Assembly: GCF_008369445.1 (NCBI RefSeq)
Contig: NZ_VTWH01000001.1
Span: 868,001-932,000, forward strand
Length of the DNA: 64,000 bases
Origin: Aureimonas fodinaquatilis
GTDB taxonomy: Bacteria > Pseudomonadota > Alphaproteobacteria > Rhizobiales > Rhizobiaceae
Reading direction: 5' to 3'
The notes under the pieces were generated by a model. That model was not told the origin of the DNA. It did not search any database and saw nothing but the letters and a program-made list of their open reading frames with translations. The position numbers were made by a program, and so were the translations under genes. Positions 34,395-42,864 of the stretch are shown here, one piece after another. How positions within the stretch are numbered: the stretch's first letter is position 1; each line of letters opens with the position of its first letter.

Positions 34395-35180
34395 TCAACC
34401 TGCGGTTCTGCCGGTTGCAATGAATTCCGGGTTGGCGAAGCCCCCACGGCCCAGCCGCTCGTGCTTGCCATAAGTCAGGGTCAGCCCATCGGGTGTACGC
34501 ACAGTGCCGCCTGCCGCTTCCAGCACGGCTTCGCCCGCAGCCGTGTCCCATTCCATTGTGGTGCCGAAGCAGGGGTAAATATCCGCAACGCCCTCGGCGA
34601 TGCGGCAGAATTTCAGCGATGAGCCCATGGACACGATTTGCGCCGGCTGCAGGCGCTCCAGAAACAGATCCGTCTGTCCTGTCCTGTGCGACCTACTGGC
34701 CAGTGCCACTGCGGCCTCGGGCACATAATCGCGAGCGGAAATCGGTTCTGCATCGCCATAGGGCGTGCACCAGCGGAACGCGCCCAGTGCAGAACCGGCA
34801 TACATTTCGTTCAATGCCGGGGCAAACACCACGCCGGCAACCGGGCGTCCGGCCTGCACAAGCGCGATATTGACAGTGAACTCGTTACGGCCCGCCACAA
34901 ATTCCCGTGTTCCATCCAGCGGATCAATCAGGAAAAAGCCCGTCTTCGTGGCGCAGCCTTCCATTCCTTCGGAGCAGGCTTCCTCCGCCATGGCAGGAAT
35001 GTCTGGAAAAGCTTCGGCCAGGCGGCTCAGAATGATAGCCTCCGCCGCCTTGTCGGCTTTGGTGACAGGGCTGGCATCGGCTTTCCAACCGGTGACAAAA
35101 CCATCCGCCCGAACCGCCATGATGGCCATGCCCGCTTCGGATGCGACATTGCGCATGACATCCATCAAATGCTGAAGCAC
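34395..35180 (-). CDS. cysQ: 3'(2'),5'-bisphosphate nucleotidase CysQ
   Basis: A 261-residue lithium-sensitive phosphatase of the inositol monophosphatase fold. Metal sites are visible: PAMAEEACSE (Glu), FFLIDPLDGTREFVAGRNEF (the DPLDGT motif) and TMEWDTAAGEAVLEAAGG (WDxAAxE). It removes the 3' phosphate of PAP(S), recycling sulfate-assimilation products. Several starts are possible; GTG at 35180 has AAGGG just upstream and gives the usual family length, while ATG 35216 and 35240 would add 12-20 residues. Divergent from the DUF423 gene. Confidence 0.9.
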   Translation of the reverse strand: MLQHLMDVMRNVASEAGMAIMAVRADGFVTGWKADASPVTKADKAAEAIILSRLAEAFPDIPAMAEEACSEGMEGCATKTGFFLIDPLDGTREFVAGRNEFTVNIALVQAGRPVAGVVFAPALNEMYAGSALGAFRWCTPYGDAEPISARDYVPEAAVALASRSHRTGQTDLFLERLQPAQIVSMGSSLKFCRIAEGVADIYPCFGTTMEWDTAAGEAVLEAAGGTVRTPDGLTLTYGKHERLGRGGFANPEFIATGRTAG

Positions 35181-35338
35181 TGCCCTTTTCCCCTGCTGGC
35201 GTAGCAAGCCTTTCATTGCAGAAGGCACGTTGCATGGCAACGATCATATTCAGGCAGCTTGTCCGATTGCTGGCCTTTTATTCTCGGTTCTGGCAGACAG
35301 TGGGGCAAGGTTTCGCGGTTTGGCAGGGGATGACTTCA

Positions 35339-35740
35339 ATGCGCAAGGCAGACGCGGCAAGTGTGATGATGATTGTGTTTGCCGGGCTGTTCGGCGCGGC
35401 AGGAACCGCCGGGGCAGCCTATGCGGCACATGCCACGTCATCTCCCTTGCCTGCGATTGGCAGCGCCATTGCACTGGTGCACGCTCCGGCGCTGCTGGCA
35501 CTGGCGCTTGCCCCTGCACAACTGATCACCGCGCGCCATGTACCCGGTGCCATGCTGATCGCCGGCGTTCTGCTGTTCTCCGGTGATTTGGCCAGCAGAC
35601 TGGTATTTGATGCCAGACTGTTCGCCAATGCTGCGCCAAGTGGTGGCATGCTGCTGATACTTGGCTGGTTAAGCATTGCTGTCTGCGCCATCACAGCCTG
35701 GGTCAGAAACCGCGCGGATCAAGGCGAAATTGGCCGCTGA
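35339..35740 (+). CDS. DUF423 family small membrane protein
   Basis: A 133-residue protein with four hydrophobic helices. FAGLFGAAGTAGAAYAAHAT at the N-terminus and PSGGMLLILGWLSIAVCAIT at the C-terminus match DUF423 (YgdD/TMEM256). Function unknown. The ATG at 35339 has AGGGGA seven bases upstream; the open frame extends further up but without a matching ribosome site. Confidence 0.82.
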   Translation: MRKADAASVMMIVFAGLFGAAGTAGAAYAAHATSSPLPAIGSAIALVHAPALLALALAPAQLITARHVPGAMLIAGVLLFSGDLASRLVFDARLFANAAPSGGMLLILGWLSIAVCAITAWVRNRADQGEIGR

Positions 35741-35917
35741 TCTGCGGGTTGCAAGCACCGCGCAAGCCTCGCGTTGATTTTTCCCGGAACCACAAGCCAG
35801 TGGCAAGGTCTGTGCCTCATGGTCGCAACTGACAGGGCAGGCGCATGGGGCGTCTTTCCCAGGTTTTTGCAGCAGCTGCTTTCATCAGGTGGCACAGTGT
35901 CGGGAAAGCAGCGCCAT

Positions 35918-36367
35918 ATGGGTTATCACGCCATGCCGGACTTAAGCGACAACAGTCGCGGACCCGAAAGGGAACGCCTGCTGGCCTTTGCACTGCGTGA
36001 GGTGATTGCAGAACTGCGTCTTGTCGACGTCGCGGATTACATTGCATTTCTTCGCATGGAAGCCATGGGCAATATTTCCGATATTCTTGAATCCTCCTGC
36101 CAATTGCATTTGAAAGCAGGAGCTTTGTCTTTTTCCAATGGCGGCGATATTCAAGTCAACTGGAACAGGCCGCCTGTGGTTGAACTGGATATGCGCCTTC
36201 TGGAGGCTGCAACAGATGTGCATTTCCGCCTGATCATGGCAGAGGGCAAAAGCGCCGTGCGCATCGACCATTTTCCCAAGCTCAGTGACAATGAGACAGA
36301 TACCGGCCAGACGAGGCGGCTGATCGAGGTGCTGGAAGCCGTGCGTCTGCCGGCTGGCCACGCGTGA
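35918..36367 (+). CDS. Conserved hypothetical protein of Hyphomicrobiales
   Basis: A soluble protein of about 149 residues, start at ATG 35918 or 35933. It begins with a helix (RERLLAFALREVIAELRLVD) and continues with DVADYIAFLRMEAMGNISDI, LESSCQLHLKAGALSFSNGG and a strand-rich half (VVELDMRLLEAATDVHFRLI). I recall similar small proteins of unknown function in rhizobia but cannot name a family. No signal, membrane segment or catalytic motif is visible. It precedes ftcR on the same strand by about 250 bases. Confidence 0.65.
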   Translation: MGYHAMPDLSDNSRGPERERLLAFALREVIAELRLVDVADYIAFLRMEAMGNISDILESSCQLHLKAGALSFSNGGDIQVNWNRPPVVELDMRLLEAATDVHFRLIMAEGKSAVRIDHFPKLSDNETDTGQTRRLIEVLEAVRLPAGHA

Positions 36368-36615
36368 AGCGGGCATTTGCGTTCAGAAACTGTTGCCCAA
36401 AGGACTCATTTTCCGCGCCGGAATAGAAAAAGCGACAACAAGCGTAAATTTTTTCTTAATGCGGTTGGAGTCAAGTAACCCTTTAACAGCAACAAGTTGG
36501 TGCGTTAAGTGGAATCAAACTCTGAGTCGCTTAGTTAATTTTAGGGATGGCCCGGATTCCCTGTCTCCGGCTATCAAATAACCAGGTTGGGGTTAACTGA
36601 TTCGGCGGGGACAAA

Positions 36616-37284
36616 ATGATCGTTGTGGTGGACAATCGCGAGCTTGTCACAAGCGGATACAAGTCTCTCCTAAATGGAGAGGGTGTTTCATCAGCCGGTT
36701 TTCAGGTTGAAGATTTTCAGGAATGGGTTGAAAGCGCCTCTGATACTGACGTATCGGCAGTTGAAGCCTTTCTGCTCGGGGACTTTCCTGAAAGAAACAC
36801 TTTGACGAAGCTTGTGCGTGGCCGCAGCAATGCGCCAATGATTGCACTGGCGGAAACCCGAGCGCTCACCACCACCTTGGACCTGTTTGCAGCAGGCATT
36901 GATGATGTGGTGGCCAAGCCCGTGCATGTGCGTGAAATTCTGGCCCGGGTAGGTGCCATTCGCCGCCGGGACACGCAGGATCGCCGCCGCACGGATGCCG
37001 ATGAAATCAGCGTTTTCAGCGATGGGCGAGATGCAGAAGTTGGCGGAGAACCTCTGGTTCTGCCACGCCGCGAACGCCGCATTCTGGAATATCTGGTCGC
37101 CAACAAGGGGCGCCGGGTTTCGAAACAGCAGCTGTTTTCTGCCATCTACGGAATTTTTGACGAGAACGTCGAAGAGAACGTCATTGAAAGTCATATTTCC
37201 AAATTGCGGAAAAAACTGAAAATGCGTCTTGGTTATGACCCGGTTTCATCCAAGCGTTACCTTGGCTACGGCATCGGGGTCTGA
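36616..37284 (+). CDS. ftcR: FtcR/Rem-type orphan response regulator
   Basis: A 222-residue protein of OmpR layout. The N-terminal receiver-like domain (MIVVVDNRELVTSGYKSLL) lacks the usual cluster of acidic residues and phospho-Asp, as in FtcR of Brucella and Rem of Sinorhizobium. The C-terminal winged helix is strongly conserved: LPRRERRILEYLVANKGRRV, SKQQLFSAIYGIFDENVEEN and VIESHISKLRKKLKMRLGYD. These regulators switch on flagellar genes in Hyphomicrobiales. No flagellar gene lies in the window, whereas ftcR usually sits inside the flagellar cluster. Confidence 0.87.
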   Translation: MIVVVDNRELVTSGYKSLLNGEGVSSAGFQVEDFQEWVESASDTDVSAVEAFLLGDFPERNTLTKLVRGRSNAPMIALAETRALTTTLDLFAAGIDDVVAKPVHVREILARVGAIRRRDTQDRRRTDADEISVFSDGRDAEVGGEPLVLPRRERRILEYLVANKGRRVSKQQLFSAIYGIFDENVEENVIESHISKLRKKLKMRLGYDPVSSKRYLGYGIGV

Positions 37285-37316
37285 CACCAGGCCAGCATTG
37301 ACTGGAACAGCAGAAA

Positions 37317-37631
37317 CTACTTCTTGTTTTCCAGAAGCAATGTACCTTCCTTTTTCAGCTTGCCGGTAACCTTTTCGGCAAGCGAGGCAAGGAAGCCCGG
37401 CAGATCAATTTCGATGTGGACATGATTGTCCAGCACATCCAACCTGCCGACAACAGACTGGCCCATCATTCTGGCTCGAAAATCCAGATGATCGCCGCTC
37501 CAGACATCTTCAAAGCTGACAAGGCCACCCGTCGCCTCGGAGCGCACCCTGTCGAAGCCATTGGCTATTCTTGCGCGGGCGGCATCGCGGGTGAGTTCGT
37601 GGGAAATGTCCACCGTGACGGTTTTGGCCAT
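37317..37631 (-). CDS. Polyhydroxyalkanoic acid system family protein
   Basis: A 104-residue protein: MAKTVTVDISHELTRDAARA, then GDHLDFRARMMGQSVVGRLD and LLENKK at the end. It resembles the PHA-system protein family PF09650, small START-like proteins often near PHA granule genes. No PHA gene is nearby here. The start at 37631 has CGGAG upstream; the longer frame adds 18 unlikely residues. Convergent with ftcR. Confidence 0.8.
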   Translation of the reverse strand: MAKTVTVDISHELTRDAARARIANGFDRVRSEATGGLVSFEDVWSGDHLDFRARMMGQSVVGRLDVLDNHVHIEIDLPGFLASLAEKVTGKLKKEGTLLLENKK

Positions 37632-37721
37632 GCTGCTGCTCCGTTTCAATGGTGGGGATATGGGGCAGAACGCGGGATTGCGCAATCATTCCAGAGCATT
37701 TCCCAATATTATCATCCACCA

Positions 37722-39305
37722 TCACTCCGGCAATTCCATTCGTCTGTGCGGGCCGAGTGACTGGATGAACCCTGCGTCATGGCTGACGACAAGCACCGCG
37801 CCATCATAGGCGGCGAGGGCGGCTTCCAGCGCGGCAATCCCTTCAAGATCCAGATGATTTGTCGGCTCATCCAGAATGAGCAGTGATGGCGGCGGCAGAC
37901 CACCAAGAGCGCATGCCAGTGCCGCACGCACCCGCTCGCCACCGCTGGAATCGCCAGCCAGGCGCAAAGCATCTGCGGCACGAAAGCCAAACCGTGCGAG
38001 GGCTTCGTGCGCCATATGTTGATTTGCGCCAGCATTCAGGCTCAGAAAATTGTCCAGCAAGGACTGTACCCGATTCAGTTGTTCCACATGCTGATCGAGC
38101 AGCGCAAACGGCACCTTGCAGTGCCGCACGCCGCTTTGCGGCATGATCTGACCGGTGATCAGTTTCAATAGGGTTGATTTTCCGCTGCCATTCGGTCCGG
38201 CGATAACCACGCGCTCAGGACCGGTGATGGAGAGCGACAGATTGGAAATGACCGCTTGGCCTGGGTTGTAACCGGCTGTGACATTTTCAAGCCGCAGAAC
38301 CTGTTTGCCAGCGGGCAGGCCGGTGGGCGCAATGTCCATGCACACCGGCTGCAGGATCTCGATTTTTTCCCTCGCGCCTGCCAGTTCCTCGTCTGCTGCC
38401 ATGCGTCTGGCATCACGCAGGCGGTTGCTTGCGCCACCGGAAGCTTCAGCCCGACCCCTGGCGGCATCCATCAGGATTTTCGGCTGGTCACCTTTCGCGC
38501 GGGCTCTGTGCCCGGCCCCGTCCTTACGGGCCTTTCGCTCCGCCGCCAGTTGCGCACGCCTGTCGGTTTCATCACGGGTCTTTTCAGCATGGGCAAGGCC
38601 GCGCACTGCCGCACTGATTTCCGCAGCTTTCTGTTGCTGATAGTCGCTGTAATTGCCGCCATATCGCGTAGCGCCCAGCGACGTCAGCTCAACAATGGCG
38701 TCGATTTCTTCCAGAAGCTCGCGGTCGTGACTGGCGATGATGACACCACCCGTCCAGCTTGTGACAATATCAAGCACCGCTTTTCGACCGGCGCGGTCGA
38801 GATTGTTTGTGGGTTCGTCCAGAAGCAGACTGTCGGCATCAGCAACAAGCAGCGCGGCCAATGCTGCACGGCTGCGTTGGCCGCCGGACAGGCTGGACAA
38901 TGGCGTTTGTGCCGTGGCTGCTAGGTCGCACCGCGCAAGTGCCATTTCAATCCGTGCAGGCAGCGTCCAGTCCGCATCTGCCAGCTCATCGGCATCAGCC
39001 AACCCGTTTTCCGCCCGCTCGAGCAGGTCGAGTGCGCATCGTGAGTTGAACAGATCGGCAATGGTTGCATCCCGGTGCAAAGTCACATCCTGCCGCAACA
39101 TGGCCATGCTGCCACGAAGCTGCACCGCACCCGCCGCAGGTTTGATTTCACCTGTAATCAGGCGCAGCAATGTGCTTTTGCCCGTGCCATTGCGCCCGAC
39201 AAGGCCGGTGCGTTCACGTGCAAAACTCAATTGCAGATTGTTGAAAAGCGTGGTGCCGTCAGGCGTGGACCAGAACAGTCCGTTCAAAGAGACAATTGCC
39301 GACAT
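37722..39305 (-). CDS. ABC-F family ATPase (ribosome-associated type)
   Basis: A 527-residue soluble protein with two ABC ATPase domains and no membrane part. Walker A motifs are LVGRNGTGKSTLLRLITGE and IAGPNGSGKSTLLKLITGQ; signatures are LSSLSGGQRSRAALAALL and a weaker GDSSGGERVRAALACALG. The linker contains KARKDGAGHRARAKGDQPK, very basic. ABC-F proteins act on the ribosome exit site; some relieve stalling, some give antibiotic resistance. Which applies cannot be told. It has a plain ATG start. A DEAD-box helicase gene lies upstream on the same strand. Confidence 0.87.
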   Translation of the reverse strand: MSAIVSLNGLFWSTPDGTTLFNNLQLSFARERTGLVGRNGTGKSTLLRLITGEIKPAAGAVQLRGSMAMLRQDVTLHRDATIADLFNSRCALDLLERAENGLADADELADADWTLPARIEMALARCDLAATAQTPLSSLSGGQRSRAALAALLVADADSLLLDEPTNNLDRAGRKAVLDIVTSWTGGVIIASHDRELLEEIDAIVELTSLGATRYGGNYSDYQQQKAAEISAAVRGLAHAEKTRDETDRRAQLAAERKARKDGAGHRARAKGDQPKILMDAARGRAEASGGASNRLRDARRMAADEELAGAREKIEILQPVCMDIAPTGLPAGKQVLRLENVTAGYNPGQAVISNLSLSITGPERVVIAGPNGSGKSTLLKLITGQIMPQSGVRHCKVPFALLDQHVEQLNRVQSLLDNFLSLNAGANQHMAHEALARFGFRAADALRLAGDSSGGERVRAALACALGGLPPPSLLILDEPTNHLDLEGIAALEAALAAYDGAVLVVSHDAGFIQSLGPHRRMELPE

Positions 39306-39391
39306 GGGGCATGACTTCTCGCAGCGTTACCAGAGGGGTTAAAGCAGCGTTGGTCCGGTCCATGGCGAAAATCTCTCCAGTCTGAATAGAG

Positions 39392-39419
39392 CCACGCTGG
39401 CGATTGTTCGCCAGCGTGG
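39392..39419. terminator. Terminator hairpin after the DEAD-box helicase gene
   Basis: CCACGCTGGCG pairs perfectly with CGCCAGCGTGG over a 6-base loop, 12 bases past the helicase stop codon. The flanking T-run is short (CTCTATTC on the minus strand). Confidence 0.7.
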
Positions 39420-39431
39420 TTCCTTATTGAT

Positions 39432-40784
39432 TTAAGCGGATGCGCCGCGATTGCCACCCTGCTTCCAGCGATTGCCGGCAGGTTTGGCGGAGCGGTTTTC
39501 ACCGCCTGGCTTGCCCTGTGCCTTGCCGCGGCGTTCGCCCGGCTTGCCGCCGCGTGGTGGCTTGCGGTCACCGGTTGGCTGGCCGGCACGGCCACGCTGC
39601 GGGCGTGGGCCACGCTGATTGCTTTCCTCTGGCAGGGTTGCCAGCACGGCGCTGTCAGAAAAGCTGGTCTTCTGCACGTCAAAGCGCAGACCTGTCAGCT
39701 TTTCAACGCTGCGCAGTTTTGTGCGCTCTGAAGGGTCGCACAGGGTAATGGCGATGCCGGACTTGCCAGCACGCGCCGTGCGGCCAATGCGGTGCACATA
39801 GCTTTCAGCCTCTTCCGGCAGATCAAAGTTGATGACATGTGAAATGTCGTCAACGTGAATGCCGCGCGCCACAATGTCGGTGGCAATCAGCACTTTCAGC
39901 TTGCCCGCATGAAACTCTGACAATGCCTTCTGGCGTGCGGCCTGGCTTTTGTTGCCGTGGATGGCCAAAGCCTGAATGCCGGCTTTTTCCAGATCCGTTG
40001 TCAGGCGGTTTGCGCCGTGCTTGGTTCTGGTGAACACAACCGTCTTTTCATAATTCGGCAGTTCCTGAATCAACCAGTGCTTCTTGGCCTTTTGCGGCAC
40101 AAGGTAAATGCTCTGATTGATCTTTTCGACGGTAACCACTTCAGGTGTGACTTCCACCCGAACCGGGTCAGACAGAATGCGCGCAGCAAGTGTCTCGACA
40201 TTGTTTGGCATGGTGGCCGAGAACAGCAGCGACTGGCGCTTGGCTGGCAGCAGTTTAACAATGCGCATGACATCGCGCACAAAGCCCATGTCCAGCATGC
40301 GGTCAGCTTCGTCCAGCACAACATGGCGCACTTCGGAAAGCGACAGCGCCTTCTGGTCGATCATGTCCAGAAGCCGGCCCGGAGTGGCAATAACGATGTC
40401 CACACCGCGACGCGCGGTTTCAATTTGCGGGCGAATGGAAACACCACCAAAAACCACCATGTGGCGAATGGGGGTGCCAGCCGAATAGGCTTTCACATTT
40501 TCTGCGATCTGCAGTGCCAGTTCACGCGTGGGCGCCAGAAACAGCGCGCGGCAATGTTTGGCAGAAGCGCGATCGCCAGCTTTCATCAAGGCATCAATAA
40601 CCGGCAGAGAAAATGCAGCGGTTTTGCCAGTGCCTGTCTGAGCGATGCCGAGCACGTCACGTCCTTTAAGAACCGACGGGATGGCTTTGGCCTGAATAGG
40701 GGTAGGGGTAACAATTTCCAATTTGGAAAGTGCGGCAAGCAGCACTTCGGAAAGCCCGAGTGCTTCAAAACGAATTTGGGTCAA
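39432..40784 (-). CDS. rhlE: DEAD-box RNA helicase, RhlE-like
   Basis: A 450-residue helicase. Motifs in order: Q motif TPTPIQAKAIPSVLKGRDVL, Walker A AQTGTGKTAAFSLP, Ia PTRELALQI, DEAD in HVVLDEADRMLDMGFVRDV, SAT in LFSATMPNN, and HRIGRTARAGKSG. The C-terminal 60 residues are a basic Gly/Arg/Pro-rich tail (GNRWKQGGNRGASA), as in RhlE proteins. It unwinds RNA, probably in ribosome assembly or RNA decay. The start codon is TTG, the only in-frame start that keeps the MTQIRFEALGLSEVLL lead. Confidence 0.92.
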   Translation of the reverse strand: MTQIRFEALGLSEVLLAALSKLEIVTPTPIQAKAIPSVLKGRDVLGIAQTGTGKTAAFSLPVIDALMKAGDRASAKHCRALFLAPTRELALQIAENVKAYSAGTPIRHMVVFGGVSIRPQIETARRGVDIVIATPGRLLDMIDQKALSLSEVRHVVLDEADRMLDMGFVRDVMRIVKLLPAKRQSLLFSATMPNNVETLAARILSDPVRVEVTPEVVTVEKINQSIYLVPQKAKKHWLIQELPNYEKTVVFTRTKHGANRLTTDLEKAGIQALAIHGNKSQAARQKALSEFHAGKLKVLIATDIVARGIHVDDISHVINFDLPEEAESYVHRIGRTARAGKSGIAITLCDPSERTKLRSVEKLTGLRFDVQKTSFSDSAVLATLPEESNQRGPRPQRGRAGQPTGDRKPPRGGKPGERRGKAQGKPGGENRSAKPAGNRWKQGGNRGASA

Positions 40785-41010
40785 GGAATGCCTATGACTG
40801 AAAGCAGACAGCGCTGCTGTCTGCCGAAATGGCCAGATGTCTTCGCGCGGAAGCGACGTTCTGGCACGGGGCTGTGGCCAAACACCTTTAACGGCATTGG
40901 CAGGCGCACGTTCAAAAAAGTTACAGACGGGCGCAGCGCGATCACAGCGTTACAAGCGCTCATATCGGCTTATTTGTGCGGCGCGTCAAGAGGCTGACTG
41001 CGCCAAAGCC

Positions 41011-42825
41011 TCATCGTTCCAATTCTGCCTTCAGCATTTCAAGGTTCAGCCACTCATCTTCCGAAGCCGCCAGCTCTGCCCGGTCCCTGTCGATCTTGCT
41101 TGCCAGTTCGGCAAAGCGCGCCGGCTTTTTGGTGAACAGCGTCGGGTCTGCCATTTCTGCTTCCGCAGCGGCAATGTCGCGTTCCAGCCCAGCTATTTTG
41201 CCCGGCAGATTTTCCAGCGCAAATTTCTGCTTGAACGACAGCTTTGAGGCAGGCGTATTGCGCGCAGCGGTAATGGGCTCTTTGTCTGTGGCTGCCTGTT
41301 TTGGCTTTTCCGCCTTGCGGGCCTCTTTTTCGGCGCCTCGTTTTTGCGCCACCATGTCGCTGTAACCGCCAGCATATTCCAGCCAGCGGCCATTGCCGTC
41401 CGGCGAAATAACGCTGGTAACGGTTCTGTCCAGAAAATCACGGTCGTGGCTGACCAGAAGCACTGTGCCGGGGTAATTGGCAATCAGTTCCTGCAACAGG
41501 TCCAGCGTTTCCATGTCAAGATCGTTGGTCGGCTCGTCCAGCACGAGAAAATTGGCAGGCGTGGCCAGAACCTTGGCCAGCAGAAGGCGTGCCCGTTCGC
41601 CACCGGAGAGATTGCCGACAGGTGTGCGAATTTGTTCGGGCTGGAACAGAAAGTCTTTCAAATAGCCTGCAACATGGCGCGCTTCGCCATTAACCATAAC
41701 CTGATCGCCGCGCCCGTCGGTCAAAGCATCGCACACCGGCAGGTCATCCCGCAGACGGGCGCGTTTCTGATCCAGAAAGGCAATGTCCAGCCGGGTGCCG
41801 ATGCGCACTTTGCCGGAATCGGGCTGCAATTCACCAATCAGCATTTTCAGCAAAGTGGTTTTGCCAGCGCCATTTGGCCCGACAAGGCCCAGCCGGTCGC
41901 CACGTTGAATGCGGGTGGAAAAGTCGTTCACCAACACCCGCTCGCCAAAGGCCTTGCTGATGCCAATGGTTTCGATCACCAGCTTGCCGCTTTCCCGCGC
42001 CTCGCCAGCCACCATTTCCACTGCGCCAACTGCGCGGCGTGCGTCGCGTCTATCGGCTCGCATCTGGTGCAATGCAGCCAGCCGGCGTTCATTGCGGGTA
42101 CGCCGCGCCGTCACGCCATAGCGCAGCCAGTGCTCTTCGCGCACAATCTTTCGGTCCAGCTTGTGCTGCGCGGTTTCTTCTTCTTCCAGCACCTTGTCGC
42201 GCCAGCCCTCAAATGCTGCAAAGCCCTCATTCAGGCGGCGGCTGCCGCCCCGGTCAATCCACACCGTGGCCTGGGTTGTGCGCTCAAGAAACCGCCGGTC
42301 GTGGCTGATAATGACAATGGCGCTGCGCATGGCGCGCACTTCATCTTCCAGCCATTCAATGGTTGGCAGGTCCAGGTGGTTGGTCGGCTCATCCAGCAGC
42401 ACAATGTCCGGCTCTGGCGCCAGCACGCGAGCCAAGGCCGCGCGCCGCGCTTCCCCGCCGGAAAGATCGGCCGGGCGGGCATCGCCTCTCAGTCCCAATC
42501 CTTCCAGAAGCCGGGCTACGCGCCATTTGTCGTCTGCTGGGCCAAGACCCGCTGCAACATACTCTTCCACGCTCTCCACATCGCCAAAGTCTGGCTCCTG
42601 CGCCAGATAGCGCACAGTGGAACCCGGCTGGCGAAACACCTCGCCCTTGTCTGGTTCGACAATTCCGGCGGCAATTTTCAAAAGCGTGGATTTGCCGGAA
42701 CCGTTGCGGCCTACCAGCGCAATGCGGTCCTGCGGCAGAACATTCAATTCAACGCCGGAAAGCAGCGGTGTGCCGCCGAAAGTCAGGTGAATATCGTCGA
42801 GACGAAGAAGCGGAGGAAGAGCCAT
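41011..42825 (-). CDS. uup: ABC-F family ATPase, Uup-like
   Basis: A 604-residue protein with two ATPase domains (Walker A LVGRNGSGKSTLLKIAAG and LVGPNGAGKTTLLKMLIGE), signatures ADLSGGEARRAALARVL and NLSGGERARLLLAKVL, and a C-terminal coiled coil from about residue 520 (GLERDIAAAEAEMADPTLFT) that marks Uup. Uup helps ribosome function and reduces transposon excision in E. coli. It is transcribed in the same direction as the helicase gene, 226 bases away. Confidence 0.92.
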   Translation of the reverse strand: MALPPLLRLDDIHLTFGGTPLLSGVELNVLPQDRIALVGRNGSGKSTLLKIAAGIVEPDKGEVFRQPGSTVRYLAQEPDFGDVESVEEYVAAGLGPADDKWRVARLLEGLGLRGDARPADLSGGEARRAALARVLAPEPDIVLLDEPTNHLDLPTIEWLEDEVRAMRSAIVIISHDRRFLERTTQATVWIDRGGSRRLNEGFAAFEGWRDKVLEEEETAQHKLDRKIVREEHWLRYGVTARRTRNERRLAALHQMRADRRDARRAVGAVEMVAGEARESGKLVIETIGISKAFGERVLVNDFSTRIQRGDRLGLVGPNGAGKTTLLKMLIGELQPDSGKVRIGTRLDIAFLDQKRARLRDDLPVCDALTDGRGDQVMVNGEARHVAGYLKDFLFQPEQIRTPVGNLSGGERARLLLAKVLATPANFLVLDEPTNDLDMETLDLLQELIANYPGTVLLVSHDRDFLDRTVTSVISPDGNGRWLEYAGGYSDMVAQKRGAEKEARKAEKPKQAATDKEPITAARNTPASKLSFKQKFALENLPGKIAGLERDIAAAEAEMADPTLFTKKPARFAELASKIDRDRAELAASEDEWLNLEMLKAELER

Positions 42826-42864
42826 GCCGCTTCTTATCTGATGACAGGAACTTTTGGAAAGAGC

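Noticed and set aside
35783-35807. GGAAC-N17-GTC before the hypothetical gene at 35918 as EcfG promoter
   Set aside because: The third base of the -10 element differs and the site is over 100 bases upstream with no stress context; too weak to list.
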